Shown here piece by piece: positions 33,513-42,811 of a stretch of 61,143 bases of DNA. Below the pieces are notes generated by a model, which was not told the origin of the DNA, ran no database searches, and saw only the letters and a list, made by a program, of their open reading frames with translations. Source of the stretch: Bacillota bacterium (GTDB taxonomy: Bacteria > Bacillota > Clostridia > Lachnospirales > Lachnospiraceae); contig JAEWMT010000097.1 in NCBI GenBank assembly GCA_023393095.1, forward strand, positions 1 through 61,143. The letters are read 5' to 3'. The position numbers were made by a program, and so were the translations under genes. Within the stretch, counting starts at the first letter, position 1, and every line of letters starts with the position of its first letter.

Positions 33513-35273
33513 TTAAAGGTTTGTCTGTATTTTAAGAATAATGGTAGTTCCTCCATTGATATTTCCGGTTAATTCATAGGAAAATCTGTTTTTAAAATAA
33601 ATAGAAAGTCTGATTAACGTTCCTCCTAATCCCATTCCTCCGAATTTAATTTCTTCATAGATATTTTCATCATCATTGATAAATCTTTCTAATTTTTCTT
33701 TTATCCTGCTTTTCATATCCTCAGAGATTTCAAAACCGTTATCTTCCACCCTGATTTCCAATGTATTCTTAATCAATTGCGTTATCACCCGTATTTCAAT
33801 CTGTTCCTTTTCGATCAAGCTATAACGAATTGCATTTTCAACCAAAGGCTGAAAAGTAAATTTAGGCAATATGAGCGGATAAGAATTTACCTCAGTATGA
33901 ATGGTAAAATTCAATCGTTCGCAATATCTGCTTTTCATTATTTTCATATAGGAATTCAGGTTGTCAATTTCATCCTTAATACTAACCTCAGAAACCGCAT
34001 AATTAGAGGCGTATCTTAAAATCTCCGTTAGACTATAGCACGCATCTGAGGCTGCTTCATTTTCTCCGTTCTCACACATATTTGCAATTCCACCCAGGGA
34101 ATTATATAGAAAATGCGGGCTGATTTCAGATTGAAGAATATTGAAAATTGTCTTTGTATTTAAATCCTGCAGCTTTTTTTGTGTATTGAGTGATTCCTTT
34201 AATCGAAATGTCATTTTCTCAAAGGCTTTCGTTAGTATTTCCGTCTCCACATCTAATATCACATCATTACTTTTAAGGCTGAAATTCTCTATATCCGTAT
34301 GTTCCATGCGTTTTATAAAAAGATTAATCGGACGCATAATTCTTTTTGTTACAAATAATATATAGGCAAAAGTAAATCCAATTAACACGAATGCTGCTAA
34401 TATAATTCCTCTAAGTATTTCGTTCATGGATTTAAAAAGGATAGATTTCTCTGCCACTAAGACCATTCTGCATGGATAATAATTCGAAGATTCCGTTATG
34501 TAGACCGCCGAATTATTCTCCCTGACTTTTCTGTATTCTCTTGTAAAATTCTTCACCTCAGTAATGAACTCCTGTTTCATAGGATTGCTTGCATATAGCA
34601 ATTTATCATCCGAGTCCATAAAAATCAGTATATTTAAGGCATGGTCATTCAACATGAGTTTACAGGCTTTATCTATATACATAATATTTTGCTGCACTTC
34701 AATGTATCCGATGATATCCATATTATTATTCTTTATGGGCTTGATTTCAGAAACGATTAAAACATGGCTGTCCTTATCCCAATCATCCAGATGACTTTTA
34801 ATAAAGCAACGATTATTTATTCCTGACAAATTGTAATTCGCTTTGAGAAATTCCAGCTTTTTAATCACATCGGCAGTTTCAGCGTTAGTTTTACCGGTTG
34901 ATATGTAAAAACCATTCTCCAAAAATACGGTAACTCTTCGAATATCCGTTTTATTTTTATAAGCTCTTGTCAGAATTCTTTTTATCCCATCTTCTGCTTC
35001 TTTCACGTCACCTATATTACTTCTTACCGTATTTAGATATATCATCAAATTCTTATCTGTCAGTGAATCTACCGCAACCTGCTCCATTGCTGTGAGCCTA
35101 CTGTCTAATTGAAGTAGTGCCGTACTTGAGACTTGTTTTAGATTACTTATGCTTTCCTTATAAATTGAGTTCCTATTATAGCTATAAAAGCTGACCGATA
35201 AAATCCCCACAAGTGAGATTAAAAATACTGCAAATGTAATTGATAACTTTGTTGACATCCTATAATGTTTCAT
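33513..35273 (-). CDS. YesM-type sensor histidine kinase
   Basis: A 586-aa membrane kinase. N-terminal helix at about 10-30, external sensor domain to about 285, second helix about 285-305, HAMP-like linker, then a His_kinase domain with the phospho-acceptor motif SPHFLYNSLGGIANM (His near 395) and HATPase near the end (NAIRYSL, GGMGLGGTLIRL). Such kinases sense carbohydrates. It follows the transporter genes past a terminator and forms a two-component unit with the next gene. Confidence 0.88.
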   Translation of the reverse strand: MKHYRMSTKLSITFAVFLISLVGILSVSFYSYNRNSIYKESISNLKQVSSTALLQLDSRLTAMEQVAVDSLTDKNLMIYLNTVRSNIGDVKEAEDGIKRILTRAYKNKTDIRRVTVFLENGFYISTGKTNAETADVIKKLEFLKANYNLSGINNRCFIKSHLDDWDKDSHVLIVSEIKPIKNNNMDIIGYIEVQQNIMYIDKACKLMLNDHALNILIFMDSDDKLLYASNPMKQEFITEVKNFTREYRKVRENNSAVYITESSNYYPCRMVLVAEKSILFKSMNEILRGIILAAFVLIGFTFAYILFVTKRIMRPINLFIKRMEHTDIENFSLKSNDVILDVETEILTKAFEKMTFRLKESLNTQKKLQDLNTKTIFNILQSEISPHFLYNSLGGIANMCENGENEAASDACYSLTEILRYASNYAVSEVSIKDEIDNLNSYMKIMKSRYCERLNFTIHTEVNSYPLILPKFTFQPLVENAIRYSLIEKEQIEIRVITQLIKNTLEIRVEDNGFEISEDMKSRIKEKLERFINDDENIYEEIKFGGMGLGGTLIRLSIYFKNRFSYELTGNINGGTTIILKIQTNL

Positions 35274-35334
35274 GAATGCTCCTTAAAATGTCAGTATATG
35301 GTCGAAGTACATAAAATACCGGTATTTTTATAAA

Positions 35335-35376
35335 AGCTGCTGCAATAGATAACTAACTATATTATTTGCAGCAGCT
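35335..35376 (-). terminator. Terminator after the sugar-binding-protein gene
   Basis: agctgctgcaa pairs with ttgcagcagct; TTTTATA follows on the minus strand. Confidence 0.75.
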
Positions 35377-35419
35377 CATATTCTTCAATGTGGTAGATCT
35401 ATTAACGAAAAATAGCTAA

Positions 35420-36538
35420 TTAATAATCAAATTCATCAATATTAGCTTTATCAAATATTAAAGCATCACCTAAAACACATTCCTTATTTGATATTTGTTT
35501 CGTTCCTAAACGTCCGGCTTCAATTGAAGTTGAATCACTGGTTATCGTACCAGATACTAATTGATTTGCTGCTTGTACTGCCAGATATCCTAAATTCATA
35601 CAATTCCAAAGAACACCCGACTTCATTGGAGATGCGTCATCCTTTATGTAAGTCTTTAATGAATTAGGAGTTGCAAGACCTGTTAATGAAACTACACTAG
35701 CATCTGGTTTATCAGAAGCTGACTGATACTGTGCTCCTAATGCAGGAGTAGCCATGGAAGAAAGGCCGATTGCAGCTTGAATTTGATCTCCACCGGGGCC
35801 CATACGACTGATCAGTGTACCACATTGATTACTAACTGTTGTCTCATCTGTTCCTGGATAATATACATCCGTTTCTTTATTTTTTATTGACATAAAATTA
35901 TAATCATCCGTTGCCAATAACTCATCTATTGCCTTTTCCCAAGCTGTCTGATTAGCATCTGTACCGGAACCGGATACAAGTGCTATATTCGCTTTTTTAT
36001 TTGCATCATAGCCTTTTGCTTTCAAATCCTGTGCTGCTGCATCGAGAAGACCTTTTGCTGCTGCAGCTGCCGTAATCTGATTTACAAACAAATCTCTGGA
36101 ATCAGCCTGAGCATCTGCATCATATGTTATTACTTTAATTCCGGCATCCTGAGCTTTTTTTAATGTTGTTGCAATTGCAGTTGGGTCATTCGGAGAAACA
36201 ACAATTGCACTAACTCCCTGTGCAATCCAGCCTTCCAGAATATCTACCTGTTTTTGATTCGTTGCCTGATCCTGTGAAGGTCCATCATAGAGAAGTGTTA
36301 TTCCTAACTCATCTGCGGCTTCCTGAGCACCAGTTTTACAAGCATCAAAATAATTCTCACCCTTAAATTTCGGAAGCATTGCAATTGTTATTTTGGAATC
36401 ACTTTTCTTACCTGAATCACTACTCTGTGCATCATCTTTTTTGCTACCGTCCTTACTGGAACAACCAACCAGTGACATCGCCCCCATCATACCCACTAAT
36501 ACGAGAGCCACTAATTTCTTAACTTGCTTTTTTTTCAT
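35420..36538 (-). CDS. Sugar ABC transporter substrate-binding lipoprotein (RhaS/LsrB-like)
   Basis: A 372-aa lipoprotein. Lipobox LVGC (Cys26), then a Ser/Lys/Asp linker and an RbsB-type fold beginning ITIAMLPKFKGENYFDACK, with IVVSPNDPTAI and VITYDADAQ. This subfamily binds rhamnose or AI-2; the ligand is inferred as rhamnose because of rhaM in the cluster. A four-unit 10-bp repeat and a hairpin separate it from the permease gene, which may raise its expression. Confidence 0.82.
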   Translation of the reverse strand: MKKKQVKKLVALVLVGMMGAMSLVGCSSKDGSKKDDAQSSDSGKKSDSKITIAMLPKFKGENYFDACKTGAQEAADELGITLLYDGPSQDQATNQKQVDILEGWIAQGVSAIVVSPNDPTAIATTLKKAQDAGIKVITYDADAQADSRDLFVNQITAAAAAKGLLDAAAQDLKAKGYDANKKANIALVSGSGTDANQTAWEKAIDELLATDDYNFMSIKNKETDVYYPGTDETTVSNQCGTLISRMGPGGDQIQAAIGLSSMATPALGAQYQSASDKPDASVVSLTGLATPNSLKTYIKDDASPMKSGVLWNCMNLGYLAVQAANQLVSGTITSDSTSIEAGRLGTKQISNKECVLGDALIFDKANIDEFDY

Positions 36539-36600
36539 AAACTATTCCTTCCTTCTCTTTTTTTATTGTAATATATATAAATTTTTATTACAATCAGCTT

Positions 36601-36640
36601 TTATTGGTTTATATTGGTTTTCATTGGTTTCTATTGGTTT
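36601..36640 (-). repeat. Four 10-bp tandem repeats between permease and binding-protein genes
   Basis: On the minus strand ACCAATAGAA, ACCAATGAAA, ACCAATATAA, ACCAATAAAA. The first includes the permease stop codon. A hairpin TTGTAAT/ATTACAA (about 36562-36592) follows, then GAGAAGGAAGG as the ribosome site of the next gene. Confidence 0.75.
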
Positions 36641-37611
36641 TTATTCACTTCAACCTTAATGATTTTCTTAACTCTAGCCCTGTCATTAATTATGGAATAT
36701 GCAATTAAGGCTAAAATCAATACGGTACCCTGAACAATTGTCTGCATATCAATTGGAATATTCATAACAGTTAAACCACTATTTAAGGTAGCTATAATTA
36801 ATGTAGCAAGAACAGTACCTTTCATATCACCAATTCCTCCATTAATACTGGTACCACCTAGAACGGCCACCGTTATCACTTTCATATTAAGACCTGTTCC
36901 AGCATCAAATTTCAGACTTGAAAATCGTCCCAGCCATATAAAAGAAACAAATGCACAGATGACTCCACATAAGGTATATAATAAGATTAAAATTTTATCA
37001 TTGTTAATACCGCAATATTTTGCTGCATTTGTATTAAGTCCTATCGAATAAAGTTTTCTTCCTAATGTCATTTTTCCTAATAGAATAATAAATACAATAG
37101 CAAAAACAATATAGATCCATATCTGAATTGGAATTCCAACAAAGACTGCATTACCCATAAAGTTTGCAAAATTATAGGAATAAATGCTAGTGCCATGAGA
37201 GACTCCTCTTGCGATTCCCAAATATAAATACATCGATGCTAAAGTTGTAACCATTGCTGATATCTTAGCTTTTGTTATTATGATACCGTTAAGAAATCCA
37301 CAGATAACTCCGGTTAGAAGCGTCACCAGGATACCCATAGTAGTACCAAGATTTGCTGCGGTAATACCTCCCAGAGTAGCGGAAAGCACCATAATATTGC
37401 CTACGGATAAATCAATTCCACCTGTTATGATGATTAAAGTAGTTGGCAGTGAAATGATTGCAATTTCCACTATGTTTTTAAGCATTACGTTAATTATGTA
37501 ATTTGATGACAAGAAAGCGGGACTTTTTATTGCAATCCCAAGGAATATAAGAACCCATATCAGGAATAATGCCATATTGAAGGTCATTTTAAATTTGAAT
37601 TTTTTTGTCAT
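36631..37611 (-). CDS. Sugar ABC transporter permease 2 (RbsC/RhaP type)
   Basis: A 326-aa permease with about 8-10 helices and the BPD_transp_2 pattern GGIDLSVGNIM, plus VAVLGGTSINGGIGDM. It pairs with the permease encoded upstream, whose stop lies 3 nt before this ATG, so the two are translationally coupled. RBS GGGGGG. Confidence 0.88.
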   Translation of the reverse strand: MTKKFKFKMTFNMALFLIWVLIFLGIAIKSPAFLSSNYIINVMLKNIVEIAIISLPTTLIIITGGIDLSVGNIMVLSATLGGITAANLGTTMGILVTLLTGVICGFLNGIIITKAKISAMVTTLASMYLYLGIARGVSHGTSIYSYNFANFMGNAVFVGIPIQIWIYIVFAIVFIILLGKMTLGRKLYSIGLNTNAAKYCGINNDKILILLYTLCGVICAFVSFIWLGRFSSLKFDAGTGLNMKVITVAVLGGTSINGGIGDMKGTVLATLIIATLNSGLTVMNIPIDMQTIVQGTVLILALIAYSIINDRARVKKIIKVEVNKNQ

Positions 37612-37613
37612 GC

Positions 37614-38606
37614 TTATTCACCCCCCTCTTTTATCATATTTGGAATTGTGATTTTTCTCTTTCTCTTAATATATTTGAGAGCACTTACCACAACAGAAAT
37701 TATAATAATTGCACCTTTAATGGCATCGGACCAGTTTGGACTAATTCCCAAGTAATTAATTGCAGAGGAAATCATACATAGAATAAATGCTCCGATTACG
37801 GTTCCGATAATTTTACCTGATCCACCTGAAGTGCTGGTTCCCCCAAGAATAACTGCTGCAATAAAAGTCATTTCCAAGCCGCTACCCATAGTAGTTGTAA
37901 CCCTCTGGCTTGCCGTTGCAATAATTACAGCAGAGATACCAAATAAAACACCGGCAATCGTATAAGTAATGATAACTGTTCTATTTACTTTAATTCCTGC
38001 AAGTCTTGCACTGTGTGCACTGTTACCGATTGCATATAGTTTTTTTGAAAATCTGGAATATCGCATAAAGAGTAATGAAATTATGGTAACAATCAAACAT
38101 ATCAGCAGGCTTGCAGGGAAAATCCCGAATATCTTAGCCTTGAAGGAAAGCCAGGTAAAAGATGCCGGTAGGTTGTAAATAGATCCTTCACAGGTCAGTG
38201 GCAAAACTCCCTGAAATATTTGCATCGTAGCTAAAGTAGCTACAATTGCGGGAATTTTCATCTTCGTTATAAATACTCCATTTAGAGTACTTAATATAGC
38301 TCCAATGAGCATAGCGCAAATTAGTAATACTGCAAATGGCGCACCCAACTTACCAATAGCCGCTATTGACAGACAGATAACGGAAATTAATGCGCCGGTA
38401 GAAACATCAATATTAGATGTAATGATGATCATATTCATACCAATCGCAGAGATCAGCACATAACTAAATACATTCAAGATATTCATAATATTATTTATGG
38501 AATAAAAACCTTTTGCAAACAGCGCTAAAATTATCATTATGAGTAAAAGAAAGAGTGCCAGATAAAATTCGGTTGTTAAAAAGGCAGCTTTTTGTTTTTT
38601 ATTCAT
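37614..38606 (-). CDS. Sugar ABC transporter permease 1 (RbsC/RhaP type)
   Basis: A 330-aa permease of the same family as its neighbour: TSNIDVSTGALIS and AVILGGTSTSGGSGKIIG. Two different permeases are typical of RhaSTPQ and Lsr transporters. A TTG at 38627 lies in the ribosome site, so the ATG at 38606 is used. Confidence 0.88.
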   Translation of the reverse strand: MNKKQKAAFLTTEFYLALFLLLIMIILALFAKGFYSINNIMNILNVFSYVLISAIGMNMIIITSNIDVSTGALISVICLSIAAIGKLGAPFAVLLICAMLIGAILSTLNGVFITKMKIPAIVATLATMQIFQGVLPLTCEGSIYNLPASFTWLSFKAKIFGIFPASLLICLIVTIISLLFMRYSRFSKKLYAIGNSAHSARLAGIKVNRTVIITYTIAGVLFGISAVIIATASQRVTTTMGSGLEMTFIAAVILGGTSTSGGSGKIIGTVIGAFILCMISSAINYLGISPNWSDAIKGAIIIISVVVSALKYIKRKRKITIPNMIKEGGE

Positions 38607-38638
38607 CCTGTTAAATTCCTTTCTCAAAATATATTTTT

Positions 38639-40138
38639 TTAAATTTCTAATGCAACTGAAAGAATACTCTCCTGCGAGAATTCGTTTCGTTCAAAGCTTC
38701 CCTTTATCCTTCCGCTATTCATGACATAGATTCGATCGCACATACCTAACAATTCCGGTAATTCGGATGAAATCATAATAATCGTCAGCTTCTTCTTTGT
38801 TAGTTCACTAATGATTTTATGTATTTCAGCTTTTGCATTAACATCAACTCCTCTAGTAGGCTCGTCCAAAATTAAAAGCTTAGGTTTTAGAGCTAATGCC
38901 TTTGAAACAGCTACCTTCTGCTGATTTCCACCGGACAAATTTGCAACTAAAAATTTGGAATCCGGTGCCTTAATACCTATATCCTTCCTATACTGATCTG
39001 CTACCTTGCTTTCTTTATCAACTTCGATTAATGATAGCCTATTAGCAAATTCTTTCAGCTGAGGAAGTGTTATATTCTGTTCAATACTCATATCAACGAT
39101 TAAGCCGTATTTTCCTCTATCTTCAGATACATATACAATTCCGCTGCTCTTTGCATCGTTATAATTTCTGATATCAATATCCTTCCCATTCATAATGACC
39201 CGTCCTGCAGCTTTTCCGGTAAAACCACAGATCGACTGCATCAGTTCGGTACGTCCGGCACCGGCGAGTCCTGCAAATCCCAGAATTTCACCTTCTCTTA
39301 CGTAAAAATTAACATCCTCCAGAAATCCTTCATCATAATAATGTTCCACTTTGAATATTTCTTTCCCAAGTACTGTCTCAGTCTTTGGATAATAATTTGT
39401 CATTTCCCTACCAACCATCAGTCGAACAATTTCATCCTTATTCGTTTCTGAAATATCCTTAGTATCTATATACTGTCCGTCTCGAACAATGGTAACTCTA
39501 TTACAAATCTGAAAGATTTCTTCAATTCTATGGCTTATGTAAACAATGCCGCGTCCTTCCGCTCTCAGTGTATTAATGATCTTGAATAAAGCATCTACTT
39601 CTCTGTGAGTAAGTGATGCAGTTGGTTCATCAAAAATTATTATATTTGCATCAAAAGTAAGTGCCTTGGCTATTTCAACCATTTGTTTCTGCGCCATACC
39701 TAATGATTTTATAGACGCATCCAAATCAATATTTGTATTAAGCTTTTGAAAAATTGATTTCGCCTTTTTCTTCATTTGCGCATAATCGATAACTTTAATT
39801 CCCAATCTCTCTTTTATAATCTCATGTCCAAGAAACATATTATCCAGTACCGTCATATCTTCAAACAGACTTGTTTCTTGGAATATGATGGATACCCCTT
39901 TCTTATATGCTTCCAGGGGATTACAGTAATTTACCTGCTCTCCGTTAACATACATCTCACCCTCGTCCGGTTGGTGTACTCCACATACTACCTTCATTAA
40001 CGTGGATTTTCCTGCTCCGTTTTCTCCGCAGATTGCGTGTACTTCACCACTTCTTAAATTAAATTTAAGTCCGTTTAAAGCGAGAACACCCGGAAATGTT
40101 TTTACAATATCCTTCAGCTCCAGAATTGTATTATCCAT
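38639..40138 (-). CDS. Sugar ABC transporter, dual ATPase subunit (RhaT/RbsA type)
   Basis: A 499-aa protein with two ATPase domains. The first (about 1-235) has GENGAGKSTLM, SLGMAQKQMVEIAKAL and IIFDEPTASL. The second (about 255-495) has a degenerate Walker A (GLAGAGRTELMQ), intact LSGGNQQKVAVSKAL and LILDEPTRGVDV. It is the first gene of the transporter operon, with AGGAGG before the ATG. Its 325-nt upstream gap has no other gene; promoter not obvious. Confidence 0.92.
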   Translation of the reverse strand: MDNTILELKDIVKTFPGVLALNGLKFNLRSGEVHAICGENGAGKSTLMKVVCGVHQPDEGEMYVNGEQVNYCNPLEAYKKGVSIIFQETSLFEDMTVLDNMFLGHEIIKERLGIKVIDYAQMKKKAKSIFQKLNTNIDLDASIKSLGMAQKQMVEIAKALTFDANIIIFDEPTASLTHREVDALFKIINTLRAEGRGIVYISHRIEEIFQICNRVTIVRDGQYIDTKDISETNKDEIVRLMVGREMTNYYPKTETVLGKEIFKVEHYYDEGFLEDVNFYVREGEILGFAGLAGAGRTELMQSICGFTGKAAGRVIMNGKDIDIRNYNDAKSSGIVYVSEDRGKYGLIVDMSIEQNITLPQLKEFANRLSLIEVDKESKVADQYRKDIGIKAPDSKFLVANLSGGNQQKVAVSKALALKPKLLILDEPTRGVDVNAKAEIHKIISELTKKKLTIIMISSELPELLGMCDRIYVMNSGRIKGSFERNEFSQESILSVALEI

Positions 40139-40463
40139 TGTATTCCTCCTATCTCATTCATTAATTAAAATTTATCATTAGGAACATCAATAGTACATAT
40201 GATATCCAAACGTAAATATGGAAAATACAAAACTAAAAATGCTTGTAGAATATAGCATTATATTTGACAAATCAGGGGTAATTGTCTGTTTTCTGAATAG
40301 GGAGAGGTTTTCGCATTTTAGATTTATAATACTTAGATTGAAGCAAAAAATAATTTATATGGTAAAATTATGAATTTTAAAGTATTATTTATATAACATA
40401 TAGTTTTCATTTGGTGACGATTACGAACTAAAATTATTTATATATTGTGAAGGTGGTGTAAAT

Positions 40464-41033
40464 TTGAAAGGATTTAAACGAAATGATTTACAGTTTTCTC
40501 TTTGTGGGCTTAATTGTGCTCTATGCCCAATGAAATTAGGGGAGTATTGTCCTGGTTGTGGTGGTGGAGATGGTAATCAAGGATGTCCAATTGCAAGATG
40601 TAGCTTGCAACGTGAAAATATAGAGTATTGTTTCCAATGCATTAATTATCCTTGTAAGAAATATGATGGTATCGAGAAATATGATTCATTTGTTACCCAT
40701 CGTCACCAGCTTTTAGATATGCAAAGAATACAGGAAATTGGAATAGAGCAATACCATCATGAGTTAAAAGAAAAGTTTGAAATACTAATGTATTTATTAA
40801 AGGATTATAATGATGGGCGAAAAAAGAATTTCTTCTGTGTAGCAATTAATCTTTTAAATATTAATGATATCATGTTGGTTATTGAAGAACTAAAAACTGA
40901 AACACAATCAAAAGAATTAACTTTAAAAGAAAAATCAGCTATTGCAACAAAATTATTTCAATCCATAGCAGATAAAAGGAATATCACATTAAAACTCAAT
41001 AAAAAGGAAAATAGCAAGAACTGCAAAGAATAA
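40464..41033 (+). CDS. DUF3795 cysteine-rich protein
   Basis: A 189-aa protein. Residues 1-60 have the DUF3795 cysteine pattern: CGLNCALCPM, YCPGCGGGDGNQGCPIARC, YCFQCINYPC, probably a zinc or iron-sulfur site. The remainder is helical and Lys-rich. It begins with TTG at 40464 behind AAGGTGGTG; no ATG fits before the conserved CGLNC. Isolated gene of unknown role. Confidence 0.78.
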   Translation: MKGFKRNDLQFSLCGLNCALCPMKLGEYCPGCGGGDGNQGCPIARCSLQRENIEYCFQCINYPCKKYDGIEKYDSFVTHRHQLLDMQRIQEIGIEQYHHELKEKFEILMYLLKDYNDGRKKNFFCVAINLLNINDIMLVIEELKTETQSKELTLKEKSAIATKLFQSIADKRNITLKLNKKENSKNCKE

Positions 41034-41042
41034 TTTTTAATA

Positions 41043-41238
41043 TCTGAGTATGATAAGGACACAGCAAAGAAAGAAATAGCAGATGATCAGTTTCCTGTGA
41101 CAGCTTAGAATGCACCAGTACCCGGTGATAAACATATTGTAGACATCAACGCTCTGATTGAGCTTCTTTTTAATACAGTAAGGAAAGCCTTCAAGTTACA
41201 TAATCAGACGATTGTTGCTGTATTTCTATGCTGCAAAA
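41043..41238 (+). pseudogene. Coding-like remnant after DUF3795 gene
   Basis: In frame with the preceding stop, about 60 codons read like protein (EYDKDTAKKEIADDQFPV, then an amber at 41106-41108, then NAPVPGDKHIVDINALIELL). No ribosome site or start is visible. It may be a decayed fragment. Confidence 0.3.
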
Positions 41239-41256
41239 TGAAAGAGAGGATAGCAT

Positions 41257-42240
41257 ATGAAACAGGAAGAATTGATAAAAAAAATGGAAGCGAATATCAG
41301 AGAAGACCACAAAAATGTTGGAGGCATAGTAGTACAAAAATCAGGAAATATATGTTATGAAAAATATTTTAATGATTTTACGAAAGACAATCCATTTCAT
41401 ATTTTCTCAGTAACAAAAAGTATTATTTCTATTTTAATTGGAATAGCAGTTGACAAGGGAATGATTAAAAGTATTGATCAGAAAGTACTTGATTACTTTC
41501 CTGAATACACAATTAAGCGTGGAGAAAAGACATTACAAAATGTCACAATAAAAGACATGCTTACAATGACTGTTCCGTATAAGTACAAGTATGCTCCTTA
41601 TACGAAATACTTCACTAGTAGTGATTGGGTAAAATCTGCGCTTGATTTAATGGGGGGCAGAGGAAAAATAGGTGATTTTAGATATGCTCCATTAATCGGC
41701 CCTGACGTTTTGTCAGGAATTCTATTAAAGGCAACAGGCAAATCAGTACTTATTTTTGCGACAGAAAACCTATTTGTGCCACTCGGAATCGATGTTGAAG
41801 GTAACATAGTTTTCCATTCCAAAGAGGAGCAGCTTGCATGGTATAAAGACAGAAACATGAAAGGCTGGGTAGCTGATCCCAAAGGTGTAAATACCGCAGG
41901 CTGGGGATTGTCAATTAAGACGCGAGACATGGCAAAACTTGGGCAACTTTATTTAAATCATGGCGTATGGGATGGAAAGCAAATAGTTTCATCTGAGTGG
42001 ATAGAGCAAAGCACACATGCGCATAGTAACTGGGATGAAAAGAAGTATGGGTATTTGTGGTGGATAATAGATGAGAAAGAGAATAGCTTTGCAGCTTTGG
42101 GTGATGGCGGAAATGTCATCTATGTTAATCCGAAAAAGGAGCTTGTTGTTGCAATTTCAGCTCTGTTCATGCCGAGGGCAAATGACAGAATCGCGTTTAT
42201 TAAGGAATACATAGAAAAATCATCATTCATAAAAGAATAA
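41257..42240 (+). CDS. Beta-lactamase-related serine hydrolase
   Basis: A 327-aa class C-like penicillin-binding fold. The SxxK motif is SVTK (Ser51-Lys54); the usual YxN is replaced by YAP, and the third motif is GDGGN rather than KTG-like, so it is probably an esterase or peptidase. No signal peptide. RBS GAGAGGA. It stands in a zone with gene remnants. Confidence 0.8.
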   Translation: MKQEELIKKMEANIREDHKNVGGIVVQKSGNICYEKYFNDFTKDNPFHIFSVTKSIISILIGIAVDKGMIKSIDQKVLDYFPEYTIKRGEKTLQNVTIKDMLTMTVPYKYKYAPYTKYFTSSDWVKSALDLMGGRGKIGDFRYAPLIGPDVLSGILLKATGKSVLIFATENLFVPLGIDVEGNIVFHSKEEQLAWYKDRNMKGWVADPKGVNTAGWGLSIKTRDMAKLGQLYLNHGVWDGKQIVSSEWIEQSTHAHSNWDEKKYGYLWWIIDEKENSFAALGDGGNVIYVNPKKELVVAISALFMPRANDRIAFIKEYIEKSSFIKE

Positions 42241-42325
42241 AGATTTCGCATTAAAGCAGTGATAAATTTGCATTCGTGAAGGAGAGTCGTAATGTACATT
42301 AAAATCATATTCATTGAAAAATAAT

Positions 42326-42478
42326 TTGATGTTATTTGGATTTTTTGATGGAGAGTATGTAGGGAACTGTTCATTTATGGGAATGAGTCCTTGCAGATAT
42401 CAACATCGTGTTCGCATGGGAATAGTTTTATATCAAAAATATGCTGGCTATTTAAGCTCAATCATTAGCGCGTCATAG
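42326..42478 (+). pseudogene. Truncated GNAT acetyltransferase
   Basis: About 50 codons (LMLFGFFDGEYVGNCSFMG then CRYQHRVRMGIVLYQKYAG) match the centre of a GNAT N-acetyltransferase up to its acetyl-CoA loop. An ATG with AAGGAGAG site at about 42292 starts a frame that stops after ten codons. The fragment ends in a stop at 42476, 4 nt before repeat family 2. Confidence 0.6.
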
Positions 42479-42482
42479 CTAA

Positions 42483-42735
42483 GGTACATTAACAATAGCA
42501 AGCGATTTAACTGACTTTTATAACTTCACTGGTAATACTTAGCTTCCAAGCTGGAGCGATTCAGTCTGGAAAATGTCCACGGATGGACATTTTAGGAGTG
42601 TGCGGCACGGATGCCGCTACACTCCGACAGACTTCTTCAAGCTCCAGATTGGAAGCTTAGTATTACCTGAAAGTTATAACTCGAAGTAAAATCGTTTGCT
42701 ATTGTTAATGTACCGCCCCTAGGATGAACACTTAT
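42483..42735. mobile_element. MITE-like palindromic element, family 2 copy 2
   Basis: Same architecture as 29909: ggtacattaaca / tgttaatgtacc arms (ends 42714), the inner arms, agtctg/cagact and the two hairpins; tail cctaggatgaacacttat. Core nearly identical. Also between convergent genes. Confidence 0.7.
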
Positions 42736-42756
42736 AGCCTTACTTATATACAAATA

Positions 42757-42782
42757 ATCCCGCCAAGTTTTATTGGCGGGAT
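42757..42782 (-). terminator. Terminator of the aspS-gatCAB-aspS operon
   Basis: atcccgccaa pairs with ttggcgggat; the minus strand continues ATTATTTG, 30 nt past the stop. Confidence 0.75.
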
Positions 42783-42811
42783 CTTATTAATTAAACAATT
42801 TATTAATATAA

